This document shows, one piece after another, positions 41,302 through 50,063 of a stretch of DNA of 64,000 bases. A program made the translations under genes and the position numbers. Below the pieces are notes generated by a model. It did not search any database and was not told the DNA's origin. It saw only the letters and a list, made by a program, of their open reading frames with translations. The stretch comes from a virus: positions 1 through 64,000 of IMG/VR virus record IMGVR_UViG_3300031251_000967; one strand, given 5' to 3'. Numbering within the stretch: position 1 is the first letter of the stretch; the number at the start of each line of letters is the position of its first letter.

Positions 41302-44300
41302 TTACCTCGGCTTGCAGGAATGCATCATGAAAGTCAGGTTGTTGGTGGCGATGATGTTGTCCGCATCGCACCAACTCTTGATCGTGCTGTAAGCCGCCTT
41401 GCAGGCCGAATAGCGGGCGGGAAGCGCCGACAGAGCCGCGATCCCCCACCGCCACGTCAGCGAGTATTCCGGGATCACCCCGCCGTTGTTCAGCCCGCCA
41501 TGCGGCCACATGTGCACGACCTGCTGAGGACTGGTGACGGTCGCTGGACCGGAGAGGATCCAGTTCGTTCCCGTCCCCTGCGTATTCGCCGGCAGCGGAT
41601 TGTTGTTCGGAAACGGAGCGATGATCGTGGCCGTCACGGTATCCGTGATGCTCGATCCGCTCGCATTCGTCGCCGTGATCCGCGCCTCGCCCGCATAGAT
41701 CCGCAGGCTGCTCGTCGATGAGAACGTGACGTTCGTCGTCATCGCCGCCGACGTGAACAACTGAAGCGTGTTTACGTCGACAACGTGTGCATAGTAGGTC
41801 GTCCGCGGGGCGAGGCTCGTCGGGAACGCGCCGTTGCTGCTGCTGACCCGAACCGGCTGGCCCTCGCTGTACCCGTGAGCCGTCAGCGTAACCGTTCCGG
41901 CTGAGGCATTGAGGACGGTGATGTTCCGCTGCGTCCCGGCGATAAAGCCGGTGACGTGATCGGCGTAGAATACCGGCGTGTTGGCCTGGAACGTCACGGT
42001 GTTCCCGACCACCGTTGCGTCACCACTCGCGATCGACAAAGAGGCAATCGGGCCGGGCGCGGTATAGGTCGCTTGGTTGGTGTCGGTGTTCCCGTTCGAC
42101 GGGAAGTATTCGAGGAATGCCGACCAGAGATCGGCCATCGACGTGACATAGCCGTAGCTGGCGCCGCCCTTGTGCACGAAGGGGAAGTTCGTCACGTACC
42201 CGAGGTAGCGGGCCTGAACGCCTGGATTCGCGAACGCCTGATAGAGAAGATCACCCAACCAGTCGAACAGCGCCTGCCCGTTCGTGTCGAGGAGTTCGTT
42301 CTCGTACAGGTTGCAGAACTGCTCGGCGTTGTAGGTGACCTGCCACATCACCGTGTTGTGGTTCGATCCCCACCAGTGGCAATCGCCCTTCTGAGCGGCC
42401 GTGATCCCGTATCCATCCGGCCCGGTGACGAGCGCGCTATACCCTTGCGACAGCCAGTTCGAAAGCAGCGTCCGCAGGCTCCCGCTCGGAGACGTGTCCA
42501 TGACGATGCCCGAGGTGTACGGGCTGTCGGGAGCGTGGATGGTGGCGTGGATGAGATCGCGGAAGAACCAGGACACCTGCCGCGGCTGCGCCGTCGCATT
42601 GGCGCTCGGGCCCCAGCAGGATCTGTTCAGGCCGTTCCCGTTGTTGTTCAGCAGAAGCCATCGCGCGGTGACGTTATGCTGAAGCGCCTCAAGGAATTTC
42701 AGGTCTCCAGTCAAAAGATATGTCAGCCGGCACTTCGCGTTGCTGTGCGCGATGTCGGTGTTCCACCAGGAGAAGTTGCCGTAGTAGTTGTCGACGCCGA
42801 CAGCGCGCTGAGCATAGAACTGCGGGCTGAACGTCGGCTGCGGCCCGGTCGAACCGTTGGCGGCATAGTTCGTGCGGATGGCCGGATCCAGCGGCAGCCC
42901 GGTGTTCTCGTCCCTATGGAAGATCGGCGAGGCGAAGATGGAATGCGCGCGATCGTGCGCGCTCCGCCACGCGTCCCATGTCCCGCTGATCAGCCAATAG
43001 AGTTCGAACGAGCTGTCGCTCCCGATGCCTGCATCGACACCCGACGTAGACTCGAACAGGAAGTACCCGAAGTGATTCCCATCCGGCCCGGTATAATAGA
43101 ACGGGCTGTAATCGCGGCCGTCAGGACAAGTCGTCGGTGCGGAGATGCCCGGCAACCCATCGAGGGTGCCGCGCTGCGTCGTCGCGGTGCTCGCCGCAGT
43201 CGCCGCCGACGGTTCGTCGATCGCGTAGTTCTGGATAACCCTTGTCGAGACGAGATAGTAGTTGTCGAACGCCACGTAGTGCCGGGGCACCACGTTGTGC
43301 CACGTCCGCAGCGCCGGCAGAGTGAGCCGGGTTCGGTTCGGGATCACCAGCCCGAGGATCTTCCAGCCCGTCGAGGGAACGGTGATGCCGTAGGTGACGT
43401 CGATCAACGAGCTGAGCGCGCCCGACGGCCCTGCCTGCCCGCCATGGCCGACTTGGATGTTGGCCGGGTTCGATCCCGTGTAATTGATCGAGGAGATCGT
43501 TTCCCACTGATATGCAGAGTAGCTGTGCGCGTGCGCCGTCGGGCCGACGATCCCGGTTTCCGTGAACGATGCCCCGGTGTCCGTCCGGACGCCGTTGATC
43601 GTGAACGTCGCCCCGCTGTTGTCGCTCGCCGAGTAGAAGCGGACGGTTCGCCCGCCTTCCATGCGGACGTAGGCCACGCCTCCCGATACGCACTGCCCGT
43701 TCAGCGTCAGCGAACCGCCGGTCGGGCTCTGCGTCTTGCAGATGCTGGACAGTGTCTGCGGGCAGAACCCCGTGATGCCGGTGATGCCGGGCGAGACGTG
43801 CGCCAGAACCTGGGCGCCCGTTCCACCGCCGCCCGTGATCGACGGGGCGCCGCCGAGCTGGGTCGGCAGCGTCGGATAGACCGCGACGACCGACCCACCG
43901 CCGATCACCGCCGCAGCATTGCTGTTGCTGTTGGCGACCGTCGGGTTCGAGGTGAACCCGCTGCCGGCCGCCGTGACGACATAGCCGTCAGGGTTCTTGA
44001 CGACGGCCGCCGCGCCGGTCCCGCCGCCCCCCGAGAACGAGATCGTGCCGACGGTCCCAGCCGCAGTCACCGTGACCGACTGGACACCGCCGCTCGCGAC
44101 CGTTGCTGCGAGAACCGCCGTACCGCCACTGTTTACCGTCGGTGCCGACGTGTAGCCGCTGCCCTTCGCGGTAACGACGATGGTCGGCTGATTGGCATCG
44201 CGAATGTAGATCAACTGCCCGTTGGCGTTGATCACCCTCCCCGCATGAGAGGGATCGAACGTGAACGTGCCACCCGTGACATAGGCCGAACAGAACTGCG

Positions 44301-45663
44301 TCGCCCAAGACGAACCGCTGAATGCGCCGTAGGCGATGTTCAGCGCCGCATCCGATGTTACCGCCGTGCGGCTCCAGACGACCGCATTGCCCTGCTTGAG
44401 CGTGATGCTTTCGATCGGCACGCAGCCGTTTCCGACCGAGGCGACGTTGCCGTTCTCGATGTACGGATCCGTGCGGACGTCCTGGATCGTCCCGCCGGGA
44501 TGGTAGACGCGGACGTGGAAGCCGGCGAGGAGGATGCGGTGCGGGGCGTGGCCCGACGTGGTCCACACCGGCATCGTTGCCACGAACTCGGTGCAGAGCG
44601 GGTTCTTCGTCCAGATGCCGCGGAAGCTGGGAGCGGTGTTGCTCCAGGTCGACGAGCCCGCAAGGGCCGTATTGGCGTCCGCCGTGTAGGCGACGCCGTC
44701 GATCGTCAGCGACCACGTGACGTTCCATCCATTGGCGGATGCCCAGGACTGGAACGCCGCTAGGGTGATACCGGTGTGCGTCTCCGATCCCGATACCGCC
44801 TTGACATCGAACAGCGCCGACGTGGGGTTGCCCATCGGATCGGTGAGCGAGGCCGTTCCGGGTAGGCTCGGAACCTGATAGTGCAGCGTCGCGTACTTCA
44901 GCGAACCGTCGGACCAGAACTTTTCGTGGTCGATCCCCTGCGCCGAAAGCTGCGAACCGCCGTGGGCAAAGACGCGCGGGACGAATCCCGCCGGGATATC
45001 GCCCTTCTTGAACGGCATCCCGTGGCTGACGAGCACGTTGCTCAAGGCCCCGCCGGAACCGGGATTGGACGGCGTCGAGAGGATGCCGAGCGACGTGACG
45101 GCGGTGAGGTTGTGGTCGTTGACGCTGATCGTAACGGGCTGGTCGACCGACGTTCCGTTCTGCGTCGCGTGGATCGTGATCGACGGCGTGGACGCTCCTG
45201 CGGGAAGTGCCGCAGCAACTGTGACGTGTCCGGCTGCGTCGATCGCGAACTCGCTATTCGGGTTGATGGTCAAGGACAGCGTGCCAGCGAAGGGGCTTCC
45301 ATCCGACATCGTGACAGTAGCAGTCCCGACGAGCGTTCCAACCGGCGCATTGTCGAGGACCGAGCCGCCTGAGAACGAGATCCCGGTCGGGACGGTCCCC
45401 GTGCCCGTCGCTGCGGCTAGCCCTTCCTGGACAAGGAAGTCACCGAGCGGATTCGGGATGGTGTAATTCGCGCCCGTCAGATACCGCGTCGTGCCTTCCA
45501 GCCAGTCCTGGCTCATCGTCAGGGCTGTCGACCCAGCCGGCGTTCCGGAGGCCCATCCCCGCTTGATCAGCCGATCGGCGATGGCGTCCGCGACCGTGTA
45601 CGACTGGCCCGACGTGTACGTCGTCGCGCCGAGCCGGAACGTGCGTGTCGCGGTAATGAGCAT
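41302..45663 (-). CDS. Giant 1453-residue adhesin/depolymerase-like virion protein
   Basis: 1453 residues. Residues 1-40 (TRTFRLGATTYTSGQSYTV) match the fold pattern of the small protein encoded just upstream. ~90-185 is a cadherin-like Ig domain (SVLDNAPVGTLVGTATVTMS). A long Gly-rich beta region follows, with repeated TVTAAG-type units. Residues ~880-1240 look like an alpha/alpha-barrel (VDNYYGNFSWWNTDIAHSNA, DCHWWGSNHNTVMWQVTYNA), as in polysaccharide lyases and glycoside hydrolases. Then another beta domain and a Trp/Cys end. I infer a receptor-binding depolymerase; the catalytic class is not certain. Confidence 0.75.
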   Translation of the reverse strand: MLITATRTFRLGATTYTSGQSYTVADAIADRLIKRGWASGTPAGSTALTMSQDWLEGTTRYLTGANYTIPNPLGDFLVQEGLAAATGTGTVPTGISFSGGSVLDNAPVGTLVGTATVTMSDGSPFAGTLSLTINPNSEFAIDAAGHVTVAAALPAGASTPSITIHATQNGTSVDQPVTISVNDHNLTAVTSLGILSTPSNPGSGGALSNVLVSHGMPFKKGDIPAGFVPRVFAHGGSQLSAQGIDHEKFWSDGSLKYATLHYQVPSLPGTASLTDPMGNPTSALFDVKAVSGSETHTGITLAAFQSWASANGWNVTWSLTIDGVAYTADANTALAGSSTWSNTAPSFRGIWTKNPLCTEFVATMPVWTTSGHAPHRILLAGFHVRVYHPGGTIQDVRTDPYIENGNVASVGNGCVPIESITLKQGNAVVWSRTAVTSDAALNIAYGAFSGSSWATQFCSAYVTGGTFTFDPSHAGRVINANGQLIYIRDANQPTIVVTAKGSGYTSAPTVNSGGTAVLAATVASGGVQSVTVTAAGTVGTISFSGGGGTGAAAVVKNPDGYVVTAAGSGFTSNPTVANSNSNAAAVIGGGSVVAVYPTLPTQLGGAPSITGGGGTGAQVLAHVSPGITGITGFCPQTLSSICKTQSPTGGSLTLNGQCVSGGVAYVRMEGGRTVRFYSASDNSGATFTINGVRTDTGASFTETGIVGPTAHAHSYSAYQWETISSINYTGSNPANIQVGHGGQAGPSGALSSLIDVTYGITVPSTGWKILGLVIPNRTRLTLPALRTWHNVVPRHYVAFDNYYLVSTRVIQNYAIDEPSAATAASTATTQRGTLDGLPGISAPTTCPDGRDYSPFYYTGPDGNHFGYFLFESTSGVDAGIGSDSSFELYWLISGTWDAWRSAHDRAHSIFASPIFHRDENTGLPLDPAIRTNYAANGSTGPQPTFSPQFYAQRAVGVDNYYGNFSWWNTDIAHSNAKCRLTYLLTGDLKFLEALQHNVTARWLLLNNNGNGLNRSCWGPSANATAQPRQVSWFFRDLIHATIHAPDSPYTSGIVMDTSPSGSLRTLLSNWLSQGYSALVTGPDGYGITAAQKGDCHWWGSNHNTVMWQVTYNAEQFCNLYENELLDTNGQALFDWLGDLLYQAFANPGVQARYLGYVTNFPFVHKGGASYGYVTSMADLWSAFLEYFPSNGNTDTNQATYTAPGPIASLSIASGDATVVGNTVTFQANTPVFYADHVTGFIAGTQRNITVLNASAGTVTLTAHGYSEGQPVRVSSSNGAFPTSLAPRTTYYAHVVDVNTLQLFTSAAMTTNVTFSSTSSLRIYAGEARITATNASGSSITDTVTATIIAPFPNNNPLPANTQGTGTNWILSGPATVTSPQQVVHMWPHGGLNNGGVIPEYSLTWRWGIAALSALPARYSACKAAYSTIKSWCDADNIIATNNLTFMMHSCKPR

Positions 45664-45672
45664 GGAAAGTGC

Positions 45673-45960
45673 TTAGGCAGCCGAGGACAGAACGCCGGTC
45701 GTGCTGTCGTCGAACTGGATCACTTCGCCCTCTTTCGGCGGATGGAACGTGAGGACGGCGATTTCCGCCTCCGCGCCCTGGCTCGCATCGGCCGTGACCG
45801 TAGAGAGGTCGCGCGCCCAGCCGGCCGCCACGAAATACGCCAACTCGTCGGTGTGGCGATGGCGGTACTCGGCCGGCGCGTCCGCCTCGTCTGTGAGGAG
45901 TGCCCCGGCTTCGAACCGCTCGGCCCCGTGCAGGAAGGTCGAGACGACCTGAACTCGCAT
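45673..45960 (-). CDS. Small virion-associated protein
   Basis: 95 residues. The first ~50 residues (VVSTFLHGAERFEAGALLTD ... AYFVAAGWA) align by pattern with the N-terminus of the giant protein downstream, suggesting a shared head/neck-type beta module. The C-terminal end FDDSTTGVLSSAA is flexible. Confidence 0.6.
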   Translation of the reverse strand: MRVQVVSTFLHGAERFEAGALLTDEADAPAEYRHRHTDELAYFVAAGWARDLSTVTADASQGAEAEIAVLTFHPPKEGEVIQFDDSTTGVLSSAA

Positions 45961-46340
45961 CAGACCGGGTCCTTGATCTGATACTTCGCCGAGGCCACAT
46001 CGACCGTGCCGCCGGAGGTCAGGGCAGTGGACGAGGTCGCCAGCTCGTAGACGTAGGTCGAGGAGCCCGGCGCGCTGAACACGAGAACCGCGGCGGTGCC
46101 CGAGGTGCTGACGGGAATGCCGGTCTTGCCGTTGAAGGTCAGCTTGCGCCCGCCGCCGGACGAGGCGTCGGCAGCCGGGCCAGTGAAAAACGTGCTGTCG
46201 ATCGTCGCGTGAGCGAGGCTCAAACCGGCGATGTTGCCGAAGTTCTTACCCGGCGAAGCCGAGCACACGTCGATCTGCGTCGGCGTGGTCTTGCAATAGG
46301 TCAAACCGCCGTCGAAGCCGGCGTCGGACATAGCAGGCAT
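45960..46340 (-). CDS. Beta-rich phage structural protein, first gene of the late operon
   Basis: 126 residues with strands typical of small virion proteins (TFNGKTGIPVSTSGTAAVLV, YVYELATSSTALTSGG). AAGGGG lies before ATG 46340. It faces the acyltransferase gene across 158 bp that should hold divergent promoters. Confidence 0.65.
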   Translation of the reverse strand: MPAMSDAGFDGGLTYCKTTPTQIDVCSASPGKNFGNIAGLSLAHATIDSTFFTGPAADASSGGGRKLTFNGKTGIPVSTSGTAAVLVFSAPGSSTYVYELATSSTALTSGGTVDVASAKYQIKDPV

Positions 46341-46498
46341 GGCCTACCCCTTTCAGGTGCGTACTGGTCGTTTGGGAGTGTCCGATTGCTTTACAGAGCG
46401 TCGGATCAGCGCTTGCCCGCGAGCCTGAAAGCCGCGGAATTCTTGCTATGGCACGTAGTTTGCGGCAGGCTTGGCATAGCCCAACTACCGGTTGGAAC

Positions 46499-47464
46499 AT
46501 GCGGAGCGCACGAGCCTTGATCCCTGCCCTGACCGGAATCCGCGGTGCCGCCGCGCTATGGGTGTTCCTGTTTCATCTGCCGCTCACCGCGAGCCTGCCG
46601 CTGATCCGCGACGGGTTCCTCGGTGTCGACGTGTTCTTTGTGCTGAGCGGCTTCGTCCTATCGCTGGCGTATGCGGGAAAACCGCCGTCCGGGCTTGATG
46701 GTTACTGGCGTTTCCTGGTGACGAGAGCGGCCCGGATCTGGCCGCTCCATGCCGTCGCTCTGCTCGTCCTCGCCTGCCTCGTCTTCGCCCTTCCGGGCTT
46801 CGCCGACCGCTACAGCTCCGACAAGTTCGCGTGGGGCGATCTGCCGGCGCATATCTCGCTGACGTACCTTTGGTCTGGCCACCACATCGCGTGGAACGTC
46901 CCGTCGTGGTCGCTCAGTGCAGAGGCGTTCGCCTACCTGCTGTTTCCGTTCTTGCTCTCCGGCATCACGCGATTGGTCCGCTCGCCTCGCCTCGCTCTGA
47001 TTGGGGCGGTGCTGGCCTTGTCAGCGTGGCTTGCAGTCTTTGCCGTCATCGGATTCGACAAGATGGAGCGCCCGTCGCTCTGGATTCTCAGGCTAGCGCC
47101 GGAGTTCGTTGCCGGGTGCCTGCTCTACCGGGCCTATGCGCTCGGCGGCCTTGATCGCGTAGTGCGGCCTGCACCGCTCGTCGCTGCCGATCGATTCCTA
47201 TCGTGGCGTCCGGTGTTCCTGCTCGGCGAGTATTCGTTCTCGCTGTACATGACGCACTGGACCGTGATCCAGGTCATGAACTGGCTGGCGCTTCCAAACG
47301 TCGCCGCTGAAGCCAGCATAACGATTGCCGCCACAGCAGCCTTGACCCTCGCCGGATACCGCTTCATCGAGCAGCCCGGTCGGAAATTGGGGCGCCGCAT
47401 CGCTCGGCGGGATACCCTTTCGTCTCCGTCAGGGAGTAAGCTCCGCGCCACTGTGGTCAGCTAG
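46499..47464 (+). CDS. O-acyltransferase, acyltransferase_3 family (OafA-like)
   Basis: 321 residues with ~9 hydrophobic segments. ALTGIRGAAALWVFLFHLPL carries the conserved R-x10-H pattern; FLGVDVFFVLSGFVLSLAYA, WRFLVTRAARIWPLHAV and GEYSFSLYMTHWTVIQV match the family, which transfers acetyl groups to surface sugars in the inner membrane. On the plus strand between minus-strand late genes, it is a probable lysogenic-conversion gene. ATG 46448 is an in-frame alternative with no Shine-Dalgarno. Confidence 0.88.
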   Translation: MRSARALIPALTGIRGAAALWVFLFHLPLTASLPLIRDGFLGVDVFFVLSGFVLSLAYAGKPPSGLDGYWRFLVTRAARIWPLHAVALLVLACLVFALPGFADRYSSDKFAWGDLPAHISLTYLWSGHHIAWNVPSWSLSAEAFAYLLFPFLLSGITRLVRSPRLALIGAVLALSAWLAVFAVIGFDKMERPSLWILRLAPEFVAGCLLYRAYALGGLDRVVRPAPLVAADRFLSWRPVFLLGEYSFSLYMTHWTVIQVMNWLALPNVAAEASITIAATAALTLAGYRFIEQPGRKLGRRIARRDTLSSPSGSKLRATVVS

Positions 47465-47480
47465 CGCGAGTAGCACCCCT

Positions 47481-47633
47481 ATGCTTAATGACGTGAGCGC
47501 CGGATCCCTACTCATCCTCGTCGCGTCGCACGCTGCAGCTTTCGCAGCTGGATTCGGCATCCGTCACGCTATGTCGGTATCGAGACGACGCCGAGCACAG
47601 CGGCGGTACAGCGTGTTCCCGCACGCCGATTAG
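47481..47633 (+). CDS. 50-residue membrane protein
   Basis: One hydrophobic helix (SLLILVASHAAAFAAGFGI) followed by an Arg-rich tail (SRRRRAQRRYS). Follows the acyltransferase gene by 16 bases in the same direction and ends overlapping the convergent small gene. Could be co-expressed with the acyltransferase. Confidence 0.5.
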   Translation: MLNDVSAGSLLILVASHAAAFAAGFGIRHAMSVSRRRRAQRRYSVFPHAD

Positions 47634-47797
47634 GCTGCGATTCTAGGAACCCTACTTGCCCGCACGATCGCCGCCGCGTCCTGCTGCACCTTCTCCACGG
47701 CGATGCACTCCCAGTGTGAGGAGACATCCTCGTGGGAATAGGTGCGCCAGACGGCGTACATGTCGTCGTAGGAGCGCTGGCGGATCTCGGTTCGCAT
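47630..47797 (-). CDS. Hypothetical short phage protein
   Basis: 55 residues (MRTEIRQRSYDDMYAVWRTY...). ATG overlaps the upstream stop (ATGA). Last of a five-gene chain of tiny coupled ORFs. No family recognised. Confidence 0.6.
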   Translation of the reverse strand: MRTEIRQRSYDDMYAVWRTYSHEDVSSHWECIAVEKVQQDAAAIVRASRVPRIAA

Positions 47798-48030
47798 CAG
47801 TCGGGTTCGACGCCGAGTTCGCGGAGACGGGCGTCGAGCACCTGAATGGCCTTCGCATTGAACTCGCGGTTCAGTGCGTTCAGCGCCTCCAGGTGCGCTT
47901 CGTACAGCGCAATGTACTCGTCGCCGCCCTGCCGAAGCCACCCGCGCGAGACCGTCTGATCCTTCTCCTGGAGATGGACATCCCGCAGGTTCTTGACGGT
48001 GCCGATCAGTTCGAGGTCGGACAGCTTCAC
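47797..48030 (-). CDS. Helical short phage protein
   Basis: 77 residues, long amphipathic helices (YEAHLEALNALNREFNAKAI). Coupled on its 3' side by ATGA. No family recognised. Confidence 0.65.
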   Translation of the reverse strand: MKLSDLELIGTVKNLRDVHLQEKDQTVSRGWLRQGGDEYIALYEAHLEALNALNREFNAKAIQVLDARLRELGVEPD

Positions 48031-48033
48031 GGA

Positions 48034-48231
48034 TCAGGGCTCCGGTTCGGGTGTAGGTAACGGCGGTTCGGCCTGGAGCGCGCGTGTGGTAGCGGAATCA
48101 GATGATTGCTGACCGCGCCGGCCAGGAACCGCCGTATGGGATGAAACAACGTCGAAGTCGTACCTGAATCCGAGGCAACCTGAACGACGACACGCGCTAT
48201 TTCCGCATGCCTTGATGTCGCCGGTGCACAT
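48034..48231 (-). CDS. Cys-containing short phage protein
   Basis: 65 residues. MCTGDIKACGNSACRRSGCL holds four Cys in 19 residues, a possible metal site, followed by a Pro-rich C-terminus. Start overlaps the upstream TAA (TAATG). Confidence 0.55.
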   Translation of the reverse strand: MCTGDIKACGNSACRRSGCLGFRYDFDVVSSHTAVPGRRGQQSSDSATTRALQAEPPLPTPEPEP

Positions 48232-48440
48232 TAGCGAACAGCGTTCAGTGAGCGCCGGTAGGAGTAACCGTTGCGGATCATCTCGCACGGCCGCGACCAC
48301 GTGGAAGGCAGTCCGCGCCGCTTCCCTTCGGCAGTTGCGCGCAGTCGGCGCTTCCAGCGGGCCAGATACACCGAGTATTTCTTGCGGGGTGGCGGATGCG
48401 GAAACTCACGCAACGCCCCGTTTCGATCGAAACGGCGCAT
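48231..48440 (-). CDS. Basic short phage protein
   Basis: 69 residues, strongly Arg/Lys-rich (PPRKKYSVYLARWKRRLRAT). Coupled on both sides by TAATG overlaps. No family recognised; nucleic-acid binding is possible. Confidence 0.55.
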   Translation of the reverse strand: MRRFDRNGALREFPHPPPRKKYSVYLARWKRRLRATAEGKRRGLPSTWSRPCEMIRNGYSYRRSLNAVR

Positions 48441-48571
48441 TATCGGTGATGCTTTCCGGTGATCGCCGTCTTGTAGCCACGGTTCTTTCCGTGACGGCCT
48501 GGACGACGTACCTTCACCTTGACGCGACGACCGGCGCCGATGCCGCCACCGGTTGCTTTCGGCTTGGCCAT
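48440..48571 (-). CDS. 43-residue ultra-basic protein
   Basis: MAKPKATGGGIGAGRRVKVK followed by VRRPGRHGKNRGYKTAITGK; about one third Lys/Arg/His and no acidic residues. It resembles small ribosomal or DNA-condensing proteins in composition only. First of a five-gene chain, with TAATG coupling downstream. Confidence 0.5.
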   Translation of the reverse strand: MAKPKATGGGIGAGRRVKVKVRRPGRHGKNRGYKTAITGKHHR

Positions 48572-48697
48572 GTCGATGATCTCTTGATGTGCCGATCGGC
48601 TGATGGTGCGGCGCGGAGAGGTCGGCTACTCCGGGCGAGGGGTGTCGAGGTTAGGCTCGACAGGTCGTTCGTATAGGTATTGTCGGAATGACAATCC

Positions 48698-48901
48698 CTA
48701 CGCGGCCTCCGTTCCTATGCGGAACTGTCCGGTGATCTTCCGCCCGGTGATGGGCTGCGGCTCGGTCCCGATGTGGCCGTGGCTCATCCAGAGGAGTTGC
48801 CGGGTCACGCGCTGCCCGGTATCGGCCCGTATTCCCTGTATGACCGTCGCGCCGAAGATGCTCAGCAAGCGCCAGTCGTGGAGGAGAGGGGGACGGGACA
48901 T
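48698..48901 (-). CDS. Hypothetical short phage protein
   Basis: 67 residues (RPPLLHDWRLLSIFGATVIQ ... PITGRKITGQFRIGTEAA). No family recognised; other frames here look worse. No strong Shine-Dalgarno. Confidence 0.45.
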   Translation of the reverse strand: MSRPPLLHDWRLLSIFGATVIQGIRADTGQRVTRQLLWMSHGHIGTEPQPITGRKITGQFRIGTEAA

Positions 48902-49012
48902 AAAACGGCGGATTTCCTAGCGATTCGGGATCGGCCGCGAAGCGCGGTTTTCGCCGCTTTCGTTTGCCCGGGAACCGCAGAAAACCGCCATTCTGCCGTA
49001 CGATTCGGGCTA

Positions 49013-49147
49013 CCGGGTGGATGAAGCTGCGGGCCGCCAAGCGGCTAAGCTGTTCGCCAGACTTCTTCGGCGCTGGCTGCGCCATGGTCGGGAGAGCTGA
49101 TCCCGCGCGTGTCACTCATCCACGCCGCCGCAGCTTCATCCACCCGG
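49013..49147. repeat. 20-bp perfect inverted repeat, 95-bp spacer
   Basis: CCGGGTGGATGAAGCTGCGG at 49013-49032 is exactly inverted at 49128-49147. The spacer holds a smaller GCCGCCAAGCGGC hairpin next to the left arm. No transposase gene is nearby. Confidence 0.8.
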
Positions 49148-49242
49148 AATCGCCATCGCCCGTCCTCGGAGAGATCCGGGGACGAGCGGAGAATGTTCTG
49201 TGGTCGTATTTCGTCGAGGGTCCGTGCGGACGCACCTCTACT

Positions 49243-49289
49243 GACACCTTAAGCCCGACCTCGCGGGGAGGTAACGGGCTTACGGTGTC
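49243..49289 (-). terminator. Long hairpin after the early operon (possible terminator)
   Basis: GACACCTTAAGCCCG (49243-49257) pairs with CGGGCTTACGGTGTC (49275-49289) with one mismatch, and the loop itself forms ACCTC/GAGGT. It is 39 bases beyond the last early gene. No U-tract follows, so termination is inferred from position only. Confidence 0.4.
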
Positions 49290-49327
49290 CGTATTACCTC
49301 AGGTTGATGCGGGGCGCAAGCGGATTT

Positions 49328-49468
49328 TCATGCTAACGCACAGAAAAACCCCACGAATACGAAGAGGCACACCGCCCCTATCGCGCCCAACACGCTCGGA
49401 GCCCATACCGCGAGCGCCACAAAGGTTGCAAGAAGCGCGGTGATAACGAAAGCGGTCGGCCAGCCCAT
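49328..49468 (-). CDS. 46-residue membrane protein
   Basis: Two nearly continuous hydrophobic helices (AFVITALLATFVALAVWA, GAIGAVCLFVFVGFFCAL). ATG overlaps the upstream stop (ATGA). Last gene of the leftward early operon. Function unknown. Confidence 0.6.
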   Translation of the reverse strand: MGWPTAFVITALLATFVALAVWAPSVLGAIGAVCLFVFVGFFCALA

Positions 49469-50022
49469 CACTCGATCCCCCGATGCTTGGCAAGCGTGTC
49501 CAGGCCAGCTCGCAGCGTCTGAAGCCATTGCCCCGGCGACTTGTCGAAGCACACTACGCCCTGAACGAGTCCGCCGACCGGCCCCATGGCGCGCATCGCC
49601 TTCAGGTAGCGGTTCATGGCTGCGTCCTCATAGTCGTCCATGGCGTAGCTGGCGTTGCTGTCCCCGCCGCCTCCCGATCGCGGGCCGAAATTGCACGTTC
49701 CGCTGTCCTGAAGCCCCGCGTCGTTAAAGGTCTCCCAGAGCCACGCCGCCGCCGTGTAGCGTCGGTCGGCTTCGTCCTCGCCTTCCTGTGCCGTTCGGAG
49801 CATCCCCTTCACGTACAGGCTGTCGATGAGCTTCTGTTCCGTCTCCCGCGCCCGGATGACACGCTGGCCGTCAGGATCAACGGTGAGGATTTCCTTGCCG
49901 TCTCGGGTGTAGCTGCGCTGCCGGCCCTCGATCACCACGCGGCCGTGGCGGTGCCGCATGGCTGAGCCCAGGTCGATGGCTGGGTCGATGCTCTGAACGT
50001 TCTTGCGCTTTGCTTTGGCCAT
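49468..50022 (-). CDS. DUF6456-like phage protein
   Basis: 184 residues. The C-terminal half (YTAAAWLWETFNDAGL ... VGGLVQGVVCFDKSPGQWLQ, TLRAGLDTLAKHRGIE) follows the DUF6456 pattern of a helical DNA-associated domain seen in alphaproteobacterial phages. The N-terminus is basic (MAKAKRKNVQ). I infer a regulatory role, perhaps late-gene control, from its place at the end of the early operon. Confidence 0.65.
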   Translation of the reverse strand: MAKAKRKNVQSIDPAIDLGSAMRHRHGRVVIEGRQRSYTRDGKEILTVDPDGQRVIRARETEQKLIDSLYVKGMLRTAQEGEDEADRRYTAAAWLWETFNDAGLQDSGTCNFGPRSGGGGDSNASYAMDDYEDAAMNRYLKAMRAMGPVGGLVQGVVCFDKSPGQWLQTLRAGLDTLAKHRGIE

Positions 50023-50063
50023 TTGGGGGACTGGCTCCGGTTGGCAGAAAGTGCGGGAGGGGA

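Larger units (their letters stand above)
48902..49327. other. 426-bp intergenic region with strong inverted repeats
   Basis: No supportable gene. It holds a 20-bp perfect inverted repeat (49013-49032/49128-49147) and a long hairpin (49243-49289). It lies just after the end of the leftward early operon, so termination or processing is a reasonable guess. Confidence 0.5.

Noticed and set aside
41956-44763. 935-codon plus-strand open frame
   Set aside because: Antisense shadow of the 1453-residue structural gene; Arg-rich composition typical of high-GC antisense frames and no recognisable domain.
48964-49443. 159-codon plus-strand open frame
   Set aside because: Crosses both inverted repeats and ends antisense to the small membrane-protein gene; composition is not protein-like.
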